A stretch of 61,846 nt of DNA from Komarekiella atlantica HA4396-MV6. Lineage in GTDB: Bacteria > Cyanobacteriota > Cyanobacteriia > Cyanobacteriales > Nostocaceae. Below the pieces are notes generated by a model. That model worked only from the letters and a program-made list of their open reading frames with translations. It did no database searches and was not told the origin of the DNA. Where the stretch lies: the NCBI GenBank assembly GCA_019359395.1, contig JAHHHK010000043.1, positions 1-61,846 of the forward strand, written 5' to 3'. This document shows, piece after piece, positions 1 to 8,403 of the stretch (positions are counted from its first letter, which is position 1; each line of letters starts with the position of its first letter). Both the position numbers and the translations under genes were made by a program.

Positions 1-90
1 ACAGTCTTTATTACCCCCATCAACCAACTTCAAAAACAGATTCTTTCATTGATGAAAATTCCTGAATCTCTTTATACGCTAGAACTTAAG

Positions 91-120
91 CCCTGTAAGA
101 CATAATTACCCCTTACAGGG
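91..120 (-). terminator. Possible terminator hairpin downstream of the ABC exporter
   Basis: Arms at 91-99 and 112-120 (CCCTGTAAG / CTTACAGGG) are perfectly complementary with a 12-nt loop, about 75 bp after the exporter stop codon. There is no clear T-run on either strand, so this is a weak terminator candidate. The rest of 1-194 holds no recognisable gene. Confidence 0.35.
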
Positions 121-194
121 GCAAAATAAGCGAACGCACAGTAATGACGATCTACCCGGAAAATAATGCAACATGTAGGCGCATTAGCTTATTA

Positions 195-2900
195 CTATAC
201 GTTTGCTTGCTGCCGTTGATATAGTGACCAGTACAAACCCTTTTGTTGTAACAACTGTGAGTGAGTACCACGCTCAGCAATTACGCCTTGCTCCAATACT
301 AAAATTAAATCAGCACGTTTGAGAGGGGCAAAGCGGTGAGCAATCAGGAACACTGTACGGTTAGCGGAAATTTTTTGGAGGTTTTGCAATACCTGTTGTT
401 CAGTTTCGCTATCCAAAGCGCTGGTAGCTTCATCTAAAACTAAAATTGGCGCTGGAGAAAGAAATAACCTTGCTAGGGCAATGCGTTGTCTTTGTCCGCC
501 AGATAAAGCTGTGCCGCGTTCGCCAACGTTGGTTTCGTAGCCGTAGGGTAATTGACTGATGAAGTCGTGTGCTACGGCTAGTCTGGCAGCTTCTACTACT
601 TGTTCTGCACTAATGTCAGGATTACCGAGAGTGATATTTTCTAAGATGGAACCATTGAATAAAAAGTCTTCTTGGAGAACTACGCTAATTTGTTGCCGTA
701 GTGAGGCTAAATCAGCACTTTTAATATCAAAACCATCAATTAAGATGCGTCCTGATTCAATTTGATAGAGGCGTTGCAATAACTTAGAAAGAGTGCTTTT
801 ACCAGAACCACTGCGTCCAACAATACCAACAAACTGCCCTGGTTCTGCATTGAAGGTGATGCCTCGAAGGACTGGTTCAATGTTTGGTTGGTAGCGGAAA
901 AAGACTTGCTCGAAGGTGACTTGACCTTTGAGGGGTGGTAAAACTAGACCAGTTCCAAGTTCGGCTTCTGGAGCAACGTTGAGAATGTCACCAATGCGGT
1001 CTACAGAAAGTAGGACTTGTTGCAGATTTTGCCACAGCTGTACTAAGCGCAAAAGTGGCCCTGTGACTCTCCCAGACAGCATTTGAAAGGCGACAAGCTG
1101 ACCAACGGTGAGTTTTTGTTCAATAACTAACTTGGCTCCAAACCAGAGAATCAGCATGGTGGAAAAATTGGTGAGGAAGTCACCAATATTGCTGCTGATG
1201 TTGGAGGTGGTGGAGGCTTTGAAGCCTGTGCGGATGAATCTGGCAAATAAGCCTTCCCAGCGATCGCGTGCTACTGGTTCGGCTGCGTGGGCTTTGACGG
1301 AGTGAATTCCTGTCATAGTTTCCACTAGAAACGATTGACTATCAGCGCTACGGTTAAATGTTTCGTTGAGCCAGTTACGAAGAATTGGTGTTGCAACTAT
1401 CGTCAAAATGGCAAATAGTGGCAGTACTCCCAAAGCCACAAAGGTAAGTGGGACATTATAGTAAAACATCAATGCCAGGTAGACCACAGCAAAGATGCTA
1501 TCCAGAATCACGGTTAATGCTGTACCTGTGAGAAACTGGCGGATTTGTTCGAGTTCCTGGACTCGTGCTACTGTGTCTCCGACGCGCCGCGACTCAAAAT
1601 AAGCTAAAGGCAGACGCATCAGGTGGCGAAATAGCTGTGCTGATAAACTCAGATCTAAGCGACGGGCTGTATGGGTAAATATAAATAGGCGTAGAGTACC
1701 GAGTATGGCCTCAAATATGGCTACTGATAAAAGTGCGATCGCCATGACATCCAATGTTGCCAAGCTCTCCTGCACCATCACCTTATCAATAACGACTTGC
1801 GTAATTAGCGGTGTTGTTAATCCTAAAAGCTGCAACGTAAAAGATGCTAGCAAAACTTCACCTAGCAATCCCCGATATTTCCAAACTGCTGGTGTGAACC
1901 AACCGAGGTTAAATTTTTCTTGCTTGGATATGAGTTCTGCTTGCCACAGTTGCCCATCCCAGGACGCCTCAACTACCGACTGCGGCAAACTTTCACAAGT
2001 CCGATCAGGATTTAGAGGATTAGCGATAATTAGGCGATCGCCCTTTACTCCATACGCCACCACCCAAGAGGGAGTCTGAACTGAGTCAGGATTCCACTGC
2101 AATAAGGCTGGAAATGACAACTGGCGCAACTCACGCCAATTCACTTGTAATCGCCGCAACAGCAATCCTAATTTTTCCCCTGCTTCCACAACATGTTTTG
2201 GGCGTTGTCCTCTGAGTTGACGTTGCACCCATTCCAGTTGCACACCATTTTCTAACTGTTGCGCCGCCATTGTTAAACAAGCAGCAGCCGTATTCCAGCT
2301 AGCAACAAAAGGATAATTTGGGATTACCAGGGTGGAGGAATGGGGGAGTGAAGCAGTGGAGGAGTGAGGGAGTAAAGAAGTGGGGGAGCGAGAAAATGTC
2401 CCTCCCTCTGTTTCTGTTCCTTTCTCTTTTTCTTCTAAGGTCCCTTGCCAGAATTCCTCTAGTTGTGGGTTAGAAACTTCATCCCACAACGCTGTTTCCC
2501 AACACACTACTACCACTTCTTTACTAGCAGCTACAGCTTTACAATCTACAGAAAGCTTTTGTAAGTCGCCAAACCAATCTCCCGCTTCTAAAGCTGCTAA
2601 TGGCTTACCAATATTTTCTTCTCCAAAGTTTCCTCGGAGTTCTTTCCGCAGGCGGACTTTACCAACCACAATAAAGAACTGGTTCCCTCCAGTTCCATTT
2701 GACCAAATTTTTTCCCCAAGACGATACTGACGGATTTGGGACTGATTTTGTAATCGGGATTTTTGTTCGGGCGTGAGCCAAGTTAGAGGTGGCTGATTCC
2801 AAGGTAAAGAGGCTAGCACGCTTAGTAGAGATTCATTATCCAGAATTGTTAACTCACTTGTAATTTCACTGTCAGCTTTTGAATTTTCTCTGCTAGCCAT
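195..2900 (-). CDS. HlyB-type ABC exporter with N-terminal cyclic-nucleotide-binding-like domain and degenerate C39 domain
   Basis: This 901-residue protein should export a polypeptide across the inner membrane in a type I secretion system. In order it has a cNMP-binding-like domain (about 35-150), a Ser/Pro/His-rich low-complexity linker (about 165-192), a C39-peptidase-like domain (about 195-325), a six-helix transporter domain (about 335-620) and an ATPase with GRSGSGKST, LSGGQRQR and LVLDEATSALD. The peptidase looks dead: the usual Asp-Cys-Gly before Ala-Ala-Cys is Asn-Thr-Ala (Thr204 at the Cys position), and the later His and Asp positions read Trp/Ser and Asn. That matches RTX exporters such as HlyB rather than bacteriocin exporters. 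It starts inside the end of the upstream isomerase gene (52-bp overlap), implying translational coupling. A partner HlyD-type adaptor is not in the window. Confidence 0.9.
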   Translation of the reverse strand: MASRENSKADSEITSELTILDNESLLSVLASLPWNQPPLTWLTPEQKSRLQNQSQIRQYRLGEKIWSNGTGGNQFFIVVGKVRLRKELRGNFGEENIGKPLAALEAGDWFGDLQKLSVDCKAVAASKEVVVVCWETALWDEVSNPQLEEFWQGTLEEKEKGTETEGGTFSRSPTSLLPHSSTASLPHSSTLVIPNYPFVASWNTAAACLTMAAQQLENGVQLEWVQRQLRGQRPKHVVEAGEKLGLLLRRLQVNWRELRQLSFPALLQWNPDSVQTPSWVVAYGVKGDRLIIANPLNPDRTCESLPQSVVEASWDGQLWQAELISKQEKFNLGWFTPAVWKYRGLLGEVLLASFTLQLLGLTTPLITQVVIDKVMVQESLATLDVMAIALLSVAIFEAILGTLRLFIFTHTARRLDLSLSAQLFRHLMRLPLAYFESRRVGDTVARVQELEQIRQFLTGTALTVILDSIFAVVYLALMFYYNVPLTFVALGVLPLFAILTIVATPILRNWLNETFNRSADSQSFLVETMTGIHSVKAHAAEPVARDRWEGLFARFIRTGFKASTTSNISSNIGDFLTNFSTMLILWFGAKLVIEQKLTVGQLVAFQMLSGRVTGPLLRLVQLWQNLQQVLLSVDRIGDILNVAPEAELGTGLVLPPLKGQVTFEQVFFRYQPNIEPVLRGITFNAEPGQFVGIVGRSGSGKSTLSKLLQRLYQIESGRILIDGFDIKSADLASLRQQISVVLQEDFLFNGSILENITLGNPDISAEQVVEAARLAVAHDFISQLPYGYETNVGERGTALSGGQRQRIALARLFLSPAPILVLDEATSALDSETEQQVLQNLQKISANRTVFLIAHRFAPLKRADLILVLEQGVIAERGTHSQLLQQKGLYWSLYQRQQANV

Positions 2901-3607
2901 TTCTCAAATAACTCATTTTGTAATGCTTGCTTTAGTTGAGTATCTTCTAAAGACGCTGGCAGAAATTGTTCTACTCGAAACAAACCATAGCGTCCTTCAA
3001 GTTCTACTGGCCCTACTAATTGTCCAGGACTTGCCACATCAACAGCAGCCCGTAGTATGTCTGGTAGACTTCCTCGACTGATTGGCCCCATCATGCCGTG
3101 TACAATTCGGTCATCTGCAACTGAATACTCTTTAGCTAATTGCTCAAAGCTACCTCCTTCTTCGATTTGAGTTTGTAGTTCTTCACTCAGTTCCCGATTT
3201 TCAACCAAGATGCGAGAGAGTACTATCCGATCTAGAAAAATTTTACGTTCAATGAAATATTCTGGGATTTTTGCTTCTGTAACTACAGCCTTCAGCTTTT
3301 CTAATTTGAAGCTAAAAACGACTGATGCGTGAAAGGTAGCGTAGTCTGTGTTGTTTTTATTTAACCACTCTTGAAAACTTTGGGGGTCGCCCAGTTGATT
3401 TTTCAGCCTAAAATCAATAATTGTCTGTTCAGTTAATGCTGGACTGATTTCAATATCATCTCGCGTTTGTATTTCCTGCTCAATTACGCGCTGACGGAGA
3501 ATGTCCCCAATGAATTGTCCCAATTTTCCAGAGGCTTGCAGGTATTTTACTACTTCCTCTAAAGAAATCGGCTGGTCATTGATGGTTAAAAAGGATGAAG
3601 ATTCCAT
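2849..3607 (-). CDS. Parvulin-type peptidylprolyl isomerase (SurA/PpiC-like)
   Basis: The 252-residue protein has an N-terminal SurA-like helical part (about 1-125) and a rotamase domain (about 130-235) with the parvulin pattern around SVADDRIVHGMMGPISRGSLP. Such enzymes isomerise prolyl bonds and help fold secreted clients. No signal peptide is visible, so it probably acts in the cytoplasm or on the exporter's cytoplasmic face. It is the first gene of the pair: its 3' end overlaps the start of the exporter by 52 bp. Isomerase-exporter pairs recur in filamentous cyanobacteria, so a role in preparing the exported substrate is a reasonable inference. Confidence 0.85.
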   Translation of the reverse strand: MESSSFLTINDQPISLEEVVKYLQASGKLGQFIGDILRQRVIEQEIQTRDDIEISPALTEQTIIDFRLKNQLGDPQSFQEWLNKNNTDYATFHASVVFSFKLEKLKAVVTEAKIPEYFIERKIFLDRIVLSRILVENRELSEELQTQIEEGGSFEQLAKEYSVADDRIVHGMMGPISRGSLPDILRAAVDVASPGQLVGPVELEGRYGLFRVEQFLPASLEDTQLKQALQNELFEKWLAEKIQKLTVKLQVS

Positions 3608-3949
3608 GAACTAATTACGTGGAAATGGTTAAACACTTAAGCATCTTTCAAATTAAATCATATAGAAATCATCTTGTCATTTATGGATAAATATGATAAA
3701 GATTTTGTGAACTAATTACATAGAAAATAGGTGCAAATTTATGTGACTAGCAAATAAAATAATTTCGCCCGATCGCTATGTAGTCTAGCAACAAGATGGT
3801 ATGGTGCATCTGGGTACTAGCACATTATCTAAGCAATCAAGTTATTGGATTTTAGGTTGTCCTGACGACTGAAAGTCACTTGCTCTGAGACTTTTTTGTT
3901 TCTAGTTAAGAGCAGATTGTGTAAAAAAGCTTTACAAATGTCAAAATAC
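3608..3949. other. Intergenic spacer, 342 bp
   Basis: AT-rich spacer between the start of the isomerase gene and the end of the DUF92 gene (both on the minus strand). It should hold the promoter for the isomerase-exporter pair. No RNA gene, clear terminator or small ORF was recognised. Confidence 0.6.
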
Positions 3950-4747
3950 TCAAGCAATGATACTTGTCCATGTCCAGGCAAGTACTATTGCGGCGATCGC
4001 ACCTATTAATGTGTTAAAAATATTTACCACTTCGTTAGTCAGCCAGGTGTATTTAGATTGCAGCGTTGCTCCAATCACACTTTCTAAATTTGTGGCAATA
4101 AACGCTGCTAGCACACACCAAGCAACTCCCCATAGATCAATCAAACCCACTCCCCAGCCAACTACAGCGATCGCCACAGACGCCACTACACCAGCTAAAG
4201 TTCCCTCTAAGCTCACAGCTCCTTCTGTTCCCCTAGATACTGGTTGCAGCGTGGTAATCAGAAATGTGCGTTTACCGTATGCTTTACCGACTTCGCTAGC
4301 AGTGGTGTCAGAAAGTTTGGTACTGAAACTCGCCACATAGCCTAACAATAGTAGGGATTGGGGACTGGGGACTAGGGATTGGGGACTGGGTAAGAGAAAT
4401 CCTGAATTTATTATTCCTACTCCCAAAGCACATAGCGCCCCAGTTAAAGCTGAACCCCAAACATTTTCTGGGCCTCTTGCTCCAGAACGCTTTTCGGCAA
4501 TTCCTTCTGCTTCTTTTTGCGCCATGCCGATGCGGGTAACTCCAGAACCGACTATAAAATAGAACATGACTACTACATATCCTTGCCAGCCGAGAGTCCC
4601 CCAAATTAGTACACCTAATAACCAAGCGTGGAATAATCCAGCCGGGGTAAGCAATTTTTTGGGAGCGATCGCAGCTATGCCCAACAAAATTGTGTTTAAA
4701 CTTACTCCAACTAACCAGGGATTTACAGAATTGATTAAAGATATCAT
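3950..4747 (-). CDS. DUF92/TIGR00297 membrane protein, VTE6-like phytyl-phosphate kinase candidate
   Basis: A 265-residue polytopic membrane protein of the DUF92 family. Plant and Synechocystis members (VTE6) phosphorylate phytyl phosphate to phytyl diphosphate for tocopherol and phylloquinone synthesis. Family features include the segment around SFSTKLSDTTASEVGKAYGKRT (about residues 140-160), then GTEGAVSLEGTLAG, and six or so hydrophobic helices. A loop at about residues 119-133 is a low-complexity insert encoded by a short GGGGACTGGGGATT-type repeat (4350-4391) that looks like a spacer repeat within the frame. A tocopherol cyclase gene lies elsewhere in this window, consistent with a tocopherol pathway. 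The function is inferred from the family. Confidence 0.8.
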   Translation of the reverse strand: MISLINSVNPWLVGVSLNTILLGIAAIAPKKLLTPAGLFHAWLLGVLIWGTLGWQGYVVVMFYFIVGSGVTRIGMAQKEAEGIAEKRSGARGPENVWGSALTGALCALGVGIINSGFLLPSPQSLVPSPQSLLLLGYVASFSTKLSDTTASEVGKAYGKRTFLITTLQPVSRGTEGAVSLEGTLAGVVASVAIAVVGWGVGLIDLWGVAWCVLAAFIATNLESVIGATLQSKYTWLTNEVVNIFNTLIGAIAAIVLAWTWTSIIA

Positions 4748-5117
4748 TACTAATCAATCACGAGTAGTTTTACATTTAAAGCTTAACCGTTTGACCTCTA
4801 GCTTCCCTAAGCTATGTAATATGTTTATATTATTTACTGAATAGCGATCGCTCCCAAAGCTAAGTGTAAAAATACAGGCAATATCTTAGAATCGCTCTCG
4901 GCGGAACTTTAGTAGCAGATCACCGCAGGCTAGGATGAAATTATAGCTGTCCAAATTTTGATCACAGCCAAAGGCTAGGTCGCAAATAACAGGGCGTTTA
5001 CGTCCAAACTTGCCTATTAAGGATATAAGTTAAGGTCAATTAAAACTGTATTTACGTTGACCGTAAATGAATTTCATTAGCATAAATTGTAAATAATATC
5101 AACCACCAGTCTCCTCA
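4748..5117. other. Divergent promoter region, 370 bp
   Basis: Spacer between two divergent genes (DUF92 and VOC protein). It contains a lone HIP1 site near 4844 and otherwise no recognised RNA, repeat or ORF. Confidence 0.5.
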
Positions 5118-5558
5118 ATGCAAGCTATGAACCAAACTTTATTTCATCTTGCTTTCCCTGTAAGTGATATTGCTCAGACAAAAGCATATTATATTGATGG
5201 CTTGGGCTGCATTCCCGGTCGTGAAAACCACCATGCCCTAATTCTCAATCTTTACGGTCATCAACTAGTAGCTCATCTCACAAAAGAACCCTTGTCACCT
5301 CAACGTACTATTTATCCTAGACACTTTGGGCTAATTTTTACCCAAGAACGTGACTGGGAAGACTTACTAGAAAGGGCACAACTACAACAGCTTATTTTTA
5401 GAGAAGAACCCAAAAACCGCTTTGTTGGTTCTCTTCTGGAACATCGGACTTTCTTTTTAGAAGATCCTTTTTATAACTTGATGGAGTTCAAGTATTACCG
5501 CCACCCAGAGGCAATTTTTGGGAGTTGCGAACATGCTCAAATTGGGGATAGGACTTAA
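5118..5558 (+). CDS. VOC-superfamily (glyoxalase/dioxygenase-like) protein
   Basis: A 146-residue protein with two beta-alpha-beta-beta-beta modules typical of the vicinal oxygen chelate fold. Likely metal-site residues are His in TLFHLAF (near residue 9), His in YPRHFGLIF and Glu in NLMEFKYY. The family includes glyoxalases, extradiol dioxygenases and resistance proteins, and the substrate here cannot be told. The ATG at 5118 gives MQAMNQ; an ATG three codons later is an alternative start. Its 3' end overlaps the convergent lipase gene by 71 bp, so the C-terminal tail after FKYYRHPEAIFG may be dispensable. Confidence 0.75.
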   Translation: MQAMNQTLFHLAFPVSDIAQTKAYYIDGLGCIPGRENHHALILNLYGHQLVAHLTKEPLSPQRTIYPRHFGLIFTQERDWEDLLERAQLQQLIFREEPKNRFVGSLLEHRTFFLEDPFYNLMEFKYYRHPEAIFGSCEHAQIGDRT

Positions 5559-6156
5559 TCGGCTCTGTTAGTGCTTCTGCTACTACTGCTAAGCTTCTAG
5601 AGTCTCTCAGCATCCAGGGGTGCATTGCCACTGGCACTATTACTTCTCCTCCCACGGGCATTTGTGAACTCCTTGCTGGTACAATCATCAAATCATAAGG
5701 CGTCCAAATAGAAGTAAAATTTAGCTGCTTTAGCATGGCAGCATCAGAATTCAAATCATTGAGAAAAATGCTGTTGGGACGCATTTGCACGCATCCAGGA
5801 CGCTGAGAAGCATACGCAGTCACGGTTCCATAATGGGGCGAAGATATAGTAATAAACCGCTGCACACGTTCAATTCCTCCTAAGCGTTGCACATAGTAAC
5901 GGCTGACAATTCCCCCCATACTGAAGCCTACCAAATCCAGTGGTTGTTCTGGTGCAAAGGTGGCAGTAATGTAATTGGCTAACTGCTTTGCCAACTCATC
6001 AAGACCCATATCACCATTATTAGGCACTAGGTTTAAGGCATATACAGACCAACCGTGTTGTTTTAAATAGTCTGCCATTCTATAGAACACTGCCCCCGTA
6101 TCATCAATACCATGTGCTAATACAACGGGATTGCGCTGTTGATTTCTAGTATTCAT
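5488..6156 (-). CDS. Alpha/beta-hydrolase, lipase-like
   Basis: A 222-residue protein with the lipase oxyanion motif VVLAHGIDDTG (residues 11-21) and nucleophile elbow GFSMGG (Ser79). It has no signal peptide and is probably a cytoplasmic esterase, lipase or acyl-transferase of the triacylglycerol-lipase type. The region after Ser79 (VSRYYVQRLGG) follows the usual pattern; the acid and histidine of the triad cannot be placed surely, though His178 in AMHPWM is a candidate. The gene converges on the VOC gene, and their coding ends overlap by 71 bp. Confidence 0.75.
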   Translation of the reverse strand: MNTRNQQRNPVVLAHGIDDTGAVFYRMADYLKQHGWSVYALNLVPNNGDMGLDELAKQLANYITATFAPEQPLDLVGFSMGGIVSRYYVQRLGGIERVQRFITISSPHYGTVTAYASQRPGCVQMRPNSIFLNDLNSDAAMLKQLNFTSIWTPYDLMIVPARSSQMPVGGEVIVPVAMHPWMLRDSRSLAVVAEALTEPIKSYPQFEHVRNSQKLPLGGGNT

Positions 6157-6548
6157 CTATAAAGTTTGGCTCAATCAAGTCTGTAGAAAATCTAACTGGA
6201 TACAATTGTTGTTCGCCAACAGGCTATGACACTCCTTCCACTGGTTAATCAAAATTAAGTGTCTGACAAACAAAGAAATGTTAATTTTTATTAAGTCTAC
6301 TTTCAGAATCTTGCTCTTAGTTACAATAAAATTTCATAATTAGTTCTCGGTGTATACAGGTTGCAAGTGCTTGCAAGAAAGAGTTGAGAACATTTGCCCT
6401 GTAGTGTTACTACAATGTTAATTAAGCACAAACCTTATTGTTAAGGGTTGTCACCAGGATAGAGTGGCGTAAAAAAATGTAACATTTAGCCGTAATTCTT
6501 AATAATTGCGGTCAAACTCCAGATAGTTAAGAGGCAGGAGCAATTGTA
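6157..6548. other. Divergent promoter region, 392 bp
   Basis: Spacer between the lipase gene and the Ala/Lys-rich protein gene. It includes an AT-rich stretch and a purine-rich segment GAGGCAGGAG just before the 6549 start that serves as a ribosome binding site. No RNA gene was recognised. Confidence 0.5.
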
Positions 6549-7181
6549 ATGATCGGTTTTATCAAAAAATTAATCACCAGTATTCTGGGTTTCGTGACTG
6601 GGCTATTACCTGGAAAGAAGAAAGGCAATGGTTACTTCTTGGAATTAGACGAAGCCAAAGATGCACAGCCGCTAGAGGCAGCTAAAGAGGCAGCTAAAGA
6701 GGTAGCATCAAGCGCCAAGAAAGCAGCGGAAACAGTTGCGTCGAATGCGAAGAAAGCAACCGAAACAGTTGCGTCGAATGCGAAGAAAGCAACCGAAACA
6801 GTTGCGTCGAGCGCGAAGAAAGCAACCGAAACAGTTGTATCAGATACACCAGAACCATCCCAGTCAGATTCATTGAACGGAACAAAAACCGCCGCAGCTA
6901 AGGCTAAGGCAAAACCAGCTAAAGAAACAAAATCAGCTAAAAAGGCAAAACCAGTTGATGTTGAGCTAGTTCAGACTGCCGAAGGTCTTAAGGTTGAACC
7001 TGGCAAAAATGCAAAAGCCGCAGCAGCTAAAGTAGTCAAAGAGCAGCCAACTGAAACCACCTTTGCGCCCAAATATCTCGCTCCTTCGGTTACTAGCTCT
7101 AACGGTCGTCGCCGTCCAGGGGCGAATATGAGTGCTTACCTCGAAATGGCGCGTCAGGTTAAAACTCCTCAGCAAAAGTAA
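6549..7181 (+). CDS. Ala/Lys-rich conserved cyanobacterial protein with internal 11-residue repeats
   Basis: A 210-residue protein of unknown function. Residues 1-25 form an amphipathic or membrane-associating segment (MIGFIKKLITSILGFVTGLL) followed by GKKKGNGYFLELDEAKD. Residues 55-98 are four copies of an 11-residue repeat close to AKKATETVASN, predicted helical and Ala/Lys-rich like LEA or apolipoprotein-like helices. The C-terminus (FAPKYLAPSV..GRRRPGANMSAYLEMARQVKT) looks like a conserved short motif rather than random sequence. An SD-like GAGGCAGGAG lies 9 bp upstream. A membrane- or thylakoid-associated structural role is possible, but nothing in the sequence proves it. Confidence 0.75.
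   Translation: MIGFIKKLITSILGFVTGLLPGKKKGNGYFLELDEAKDAQPLEAAKEAAKEVASSAKKAAETVASNAKKATETVASNAKKATETVASSAKKATETVVSDTPEPSQSDSLNGTKTAAAKAKAKPAKETKSAKKAKPVDVELVQTAEGLKVEPGKNAKAAAAKVVKEQPTETTFAPKYLAPSVTSSNGRRRPGANMSAYLEMARQVKTPQQK
6711..6842 (+). repeat. Four tandem 33-bp repeats inside the Ala/Lys-rich gene
   Basis: Units begin at 6711, 6744, 6777 and 6810 and share the core AAGAAAGCAACCGAAACAGT with a few substitutions. The period is exactly 11 codons, so copy-number change keeps the reading frame. Confidence 0.9.
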
Positions 7182-7246
7182 TCAAATGTGAACAAGAAAT
7201 GGCACATCGGGCTAAAACTCCTCGTTTTTGGTAATTGAGAGAAACG

Positions 7247-8338
7247 TTATAACTCATTATCGATCATCACATCTTTAACAAATACAAGTCCACTATATAA
7301 ATGAAAAGCTGGGTCCCAATTAGTCTGTTCCCTACGAAGCAGGTGAATGTGAGATTGGATTCGACCCAGCATTTCTGTTTGCTCCAATACTGTGTCTGCA
7401 AAGGGTGTGAAATCTGACCAAATTTTGACTTGGGGTAGTTGCTGCTCAACCCAACTCAATAGACCATTCCAATTAATTCTGATCGTATTTTGGCTAGCTT
7501 GGGGAATGATTTTGACACCTTGCTGGAAGTCATAGCCATGATCATAGAGTCGCAGAATACAACGTCTGCCAGGTAGGTGTAAATCACAAAACTGAGCATA
7601 GTCTTGGATTTGGGTCTTCCGTTCCAGTTTACCGCGCACGTCGCGATCTACAACTTCCTCAAATATGGGTAATAGTCCTATGACTTGGGCTTTAACTTCC
7701 GACCAGTCAAAAGTTAAAGAACCCAGTTGATTTGCCTGGTTACAACAAACAACAGTAGCTTGTTGGGCAGATTCTAAAAAGTATTTGACTTGAAAAACTT
7801 GAATTTGCTGAATCTGAGCTATGGTTGTCCAGAAGCAGGGAATACTAGAGCGCTGTAGCTGTTGACCATAAAATTTTAATTCTCCTATTTGTCCACTGCG
7901 GTAAAATCTCCAGCCACGGCTTGGTAGCATTAACCTTGCAGCGTAGGGATCTAGCTGCATAATTTGGGCAAATTTTTGAGATGCTTGTGTTTTAAACTCG
8001 TTACCCAAAGGTTCTAAAATTAGTACGCCCAGCTCTGTGTTACTGGCTTGGGCTGTTGCTTGGGAAATGGCTCTTTGTCTTTCTTCCTGCTCAAGTTCTT
8101 GGAGTCGCCGCAAACCTTGACGTGCTTGTGTGACTATCTTGGTATTGGTTGTATCTCGCAGCAGTTGGCGATAAATTTTTTCTGCATCTTGGCGCTTTTG
8201 GGTTACTTCGTGCAGTCTTGCGAGGTAAAATTGCACCCAAGGATTTTCTGGTGATTCTGCTAACAGCTGTTTGAGTAATTTAGCAGCTGTTTGATAGTCT
8301 TTACGCTCAAAGGCGATCGCAACTTGCTCAATCATCAC
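7247..8338 (-). CDS. Tetratricopeptide-repeat protein of unknown function
   Basis: A 363-residue protein. The N-terminal 75 residues hold about two TPR motifs (AFERKDYQTAAKLLKQLL; VQFYLARLHEVTQKRQDAEK), followed by a Glu/Gln-rich helix and a long C-terminal domain (about 110-363) not recognised as a named family. It appears to be a conserved cyanobacterial hypothetical. No signal peptide is visible, so it is probably cytosolic. It lies 65 bp downstream of rsmE on the same strand, so it may share the sir-rsmE transcript. Confidence 0.7.
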   Translation of the reverse strand: MMIEQVAIAFERKDYQTAAKLLKQLLAESPENPWVQFYLARLHEVTQKRQDAEKIYRQLLRDTTNTKIVTQARQGLRRLQELEQEERQRAISQATAQASNTELGVLILEPLGNEFKTQASQKFAQIMQLDPYAARLMLPSRGWRFYRSGQIGELKFYGQQLQRSSIPCFWTTIAQIQQIQVFQVKYFLESAQQATVVCCNQANQLGSLTFDWSEVKAQVIGLLPIFEEVVDRDVRGKLERKTQIQDYAQFCDLHLPGRRCILRLYDHGYDFQQGVKIIPQASQNTIRINWNGLLSWVEQQLPQVKIWSDFTPFADTVLEQTEMLGRIQSHIHLLRREQTNWDPAFHLYSGLVFVKDVMIDNEL

Positions 8339-8403
8339 TTACTTTAAATGCACGCTGGAGTGATGCCTCACACAAAGATAACTTTGCGTGAGGTATAAAT
8401 CAT

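Noticed and set aside
4308-4757. A 149-residue open frame overlapping the DUF92 gene on the same strand
   Set aside because: It is a shifted reading of the DUF92 gene; the DUF92 frame has family motifs and the shifted frame has none.
6400-6412. Possible NtcA box GTA-N7-TAC
   Set aside because: Spacing is seven rather than eight bases, so it does not match the consensus.
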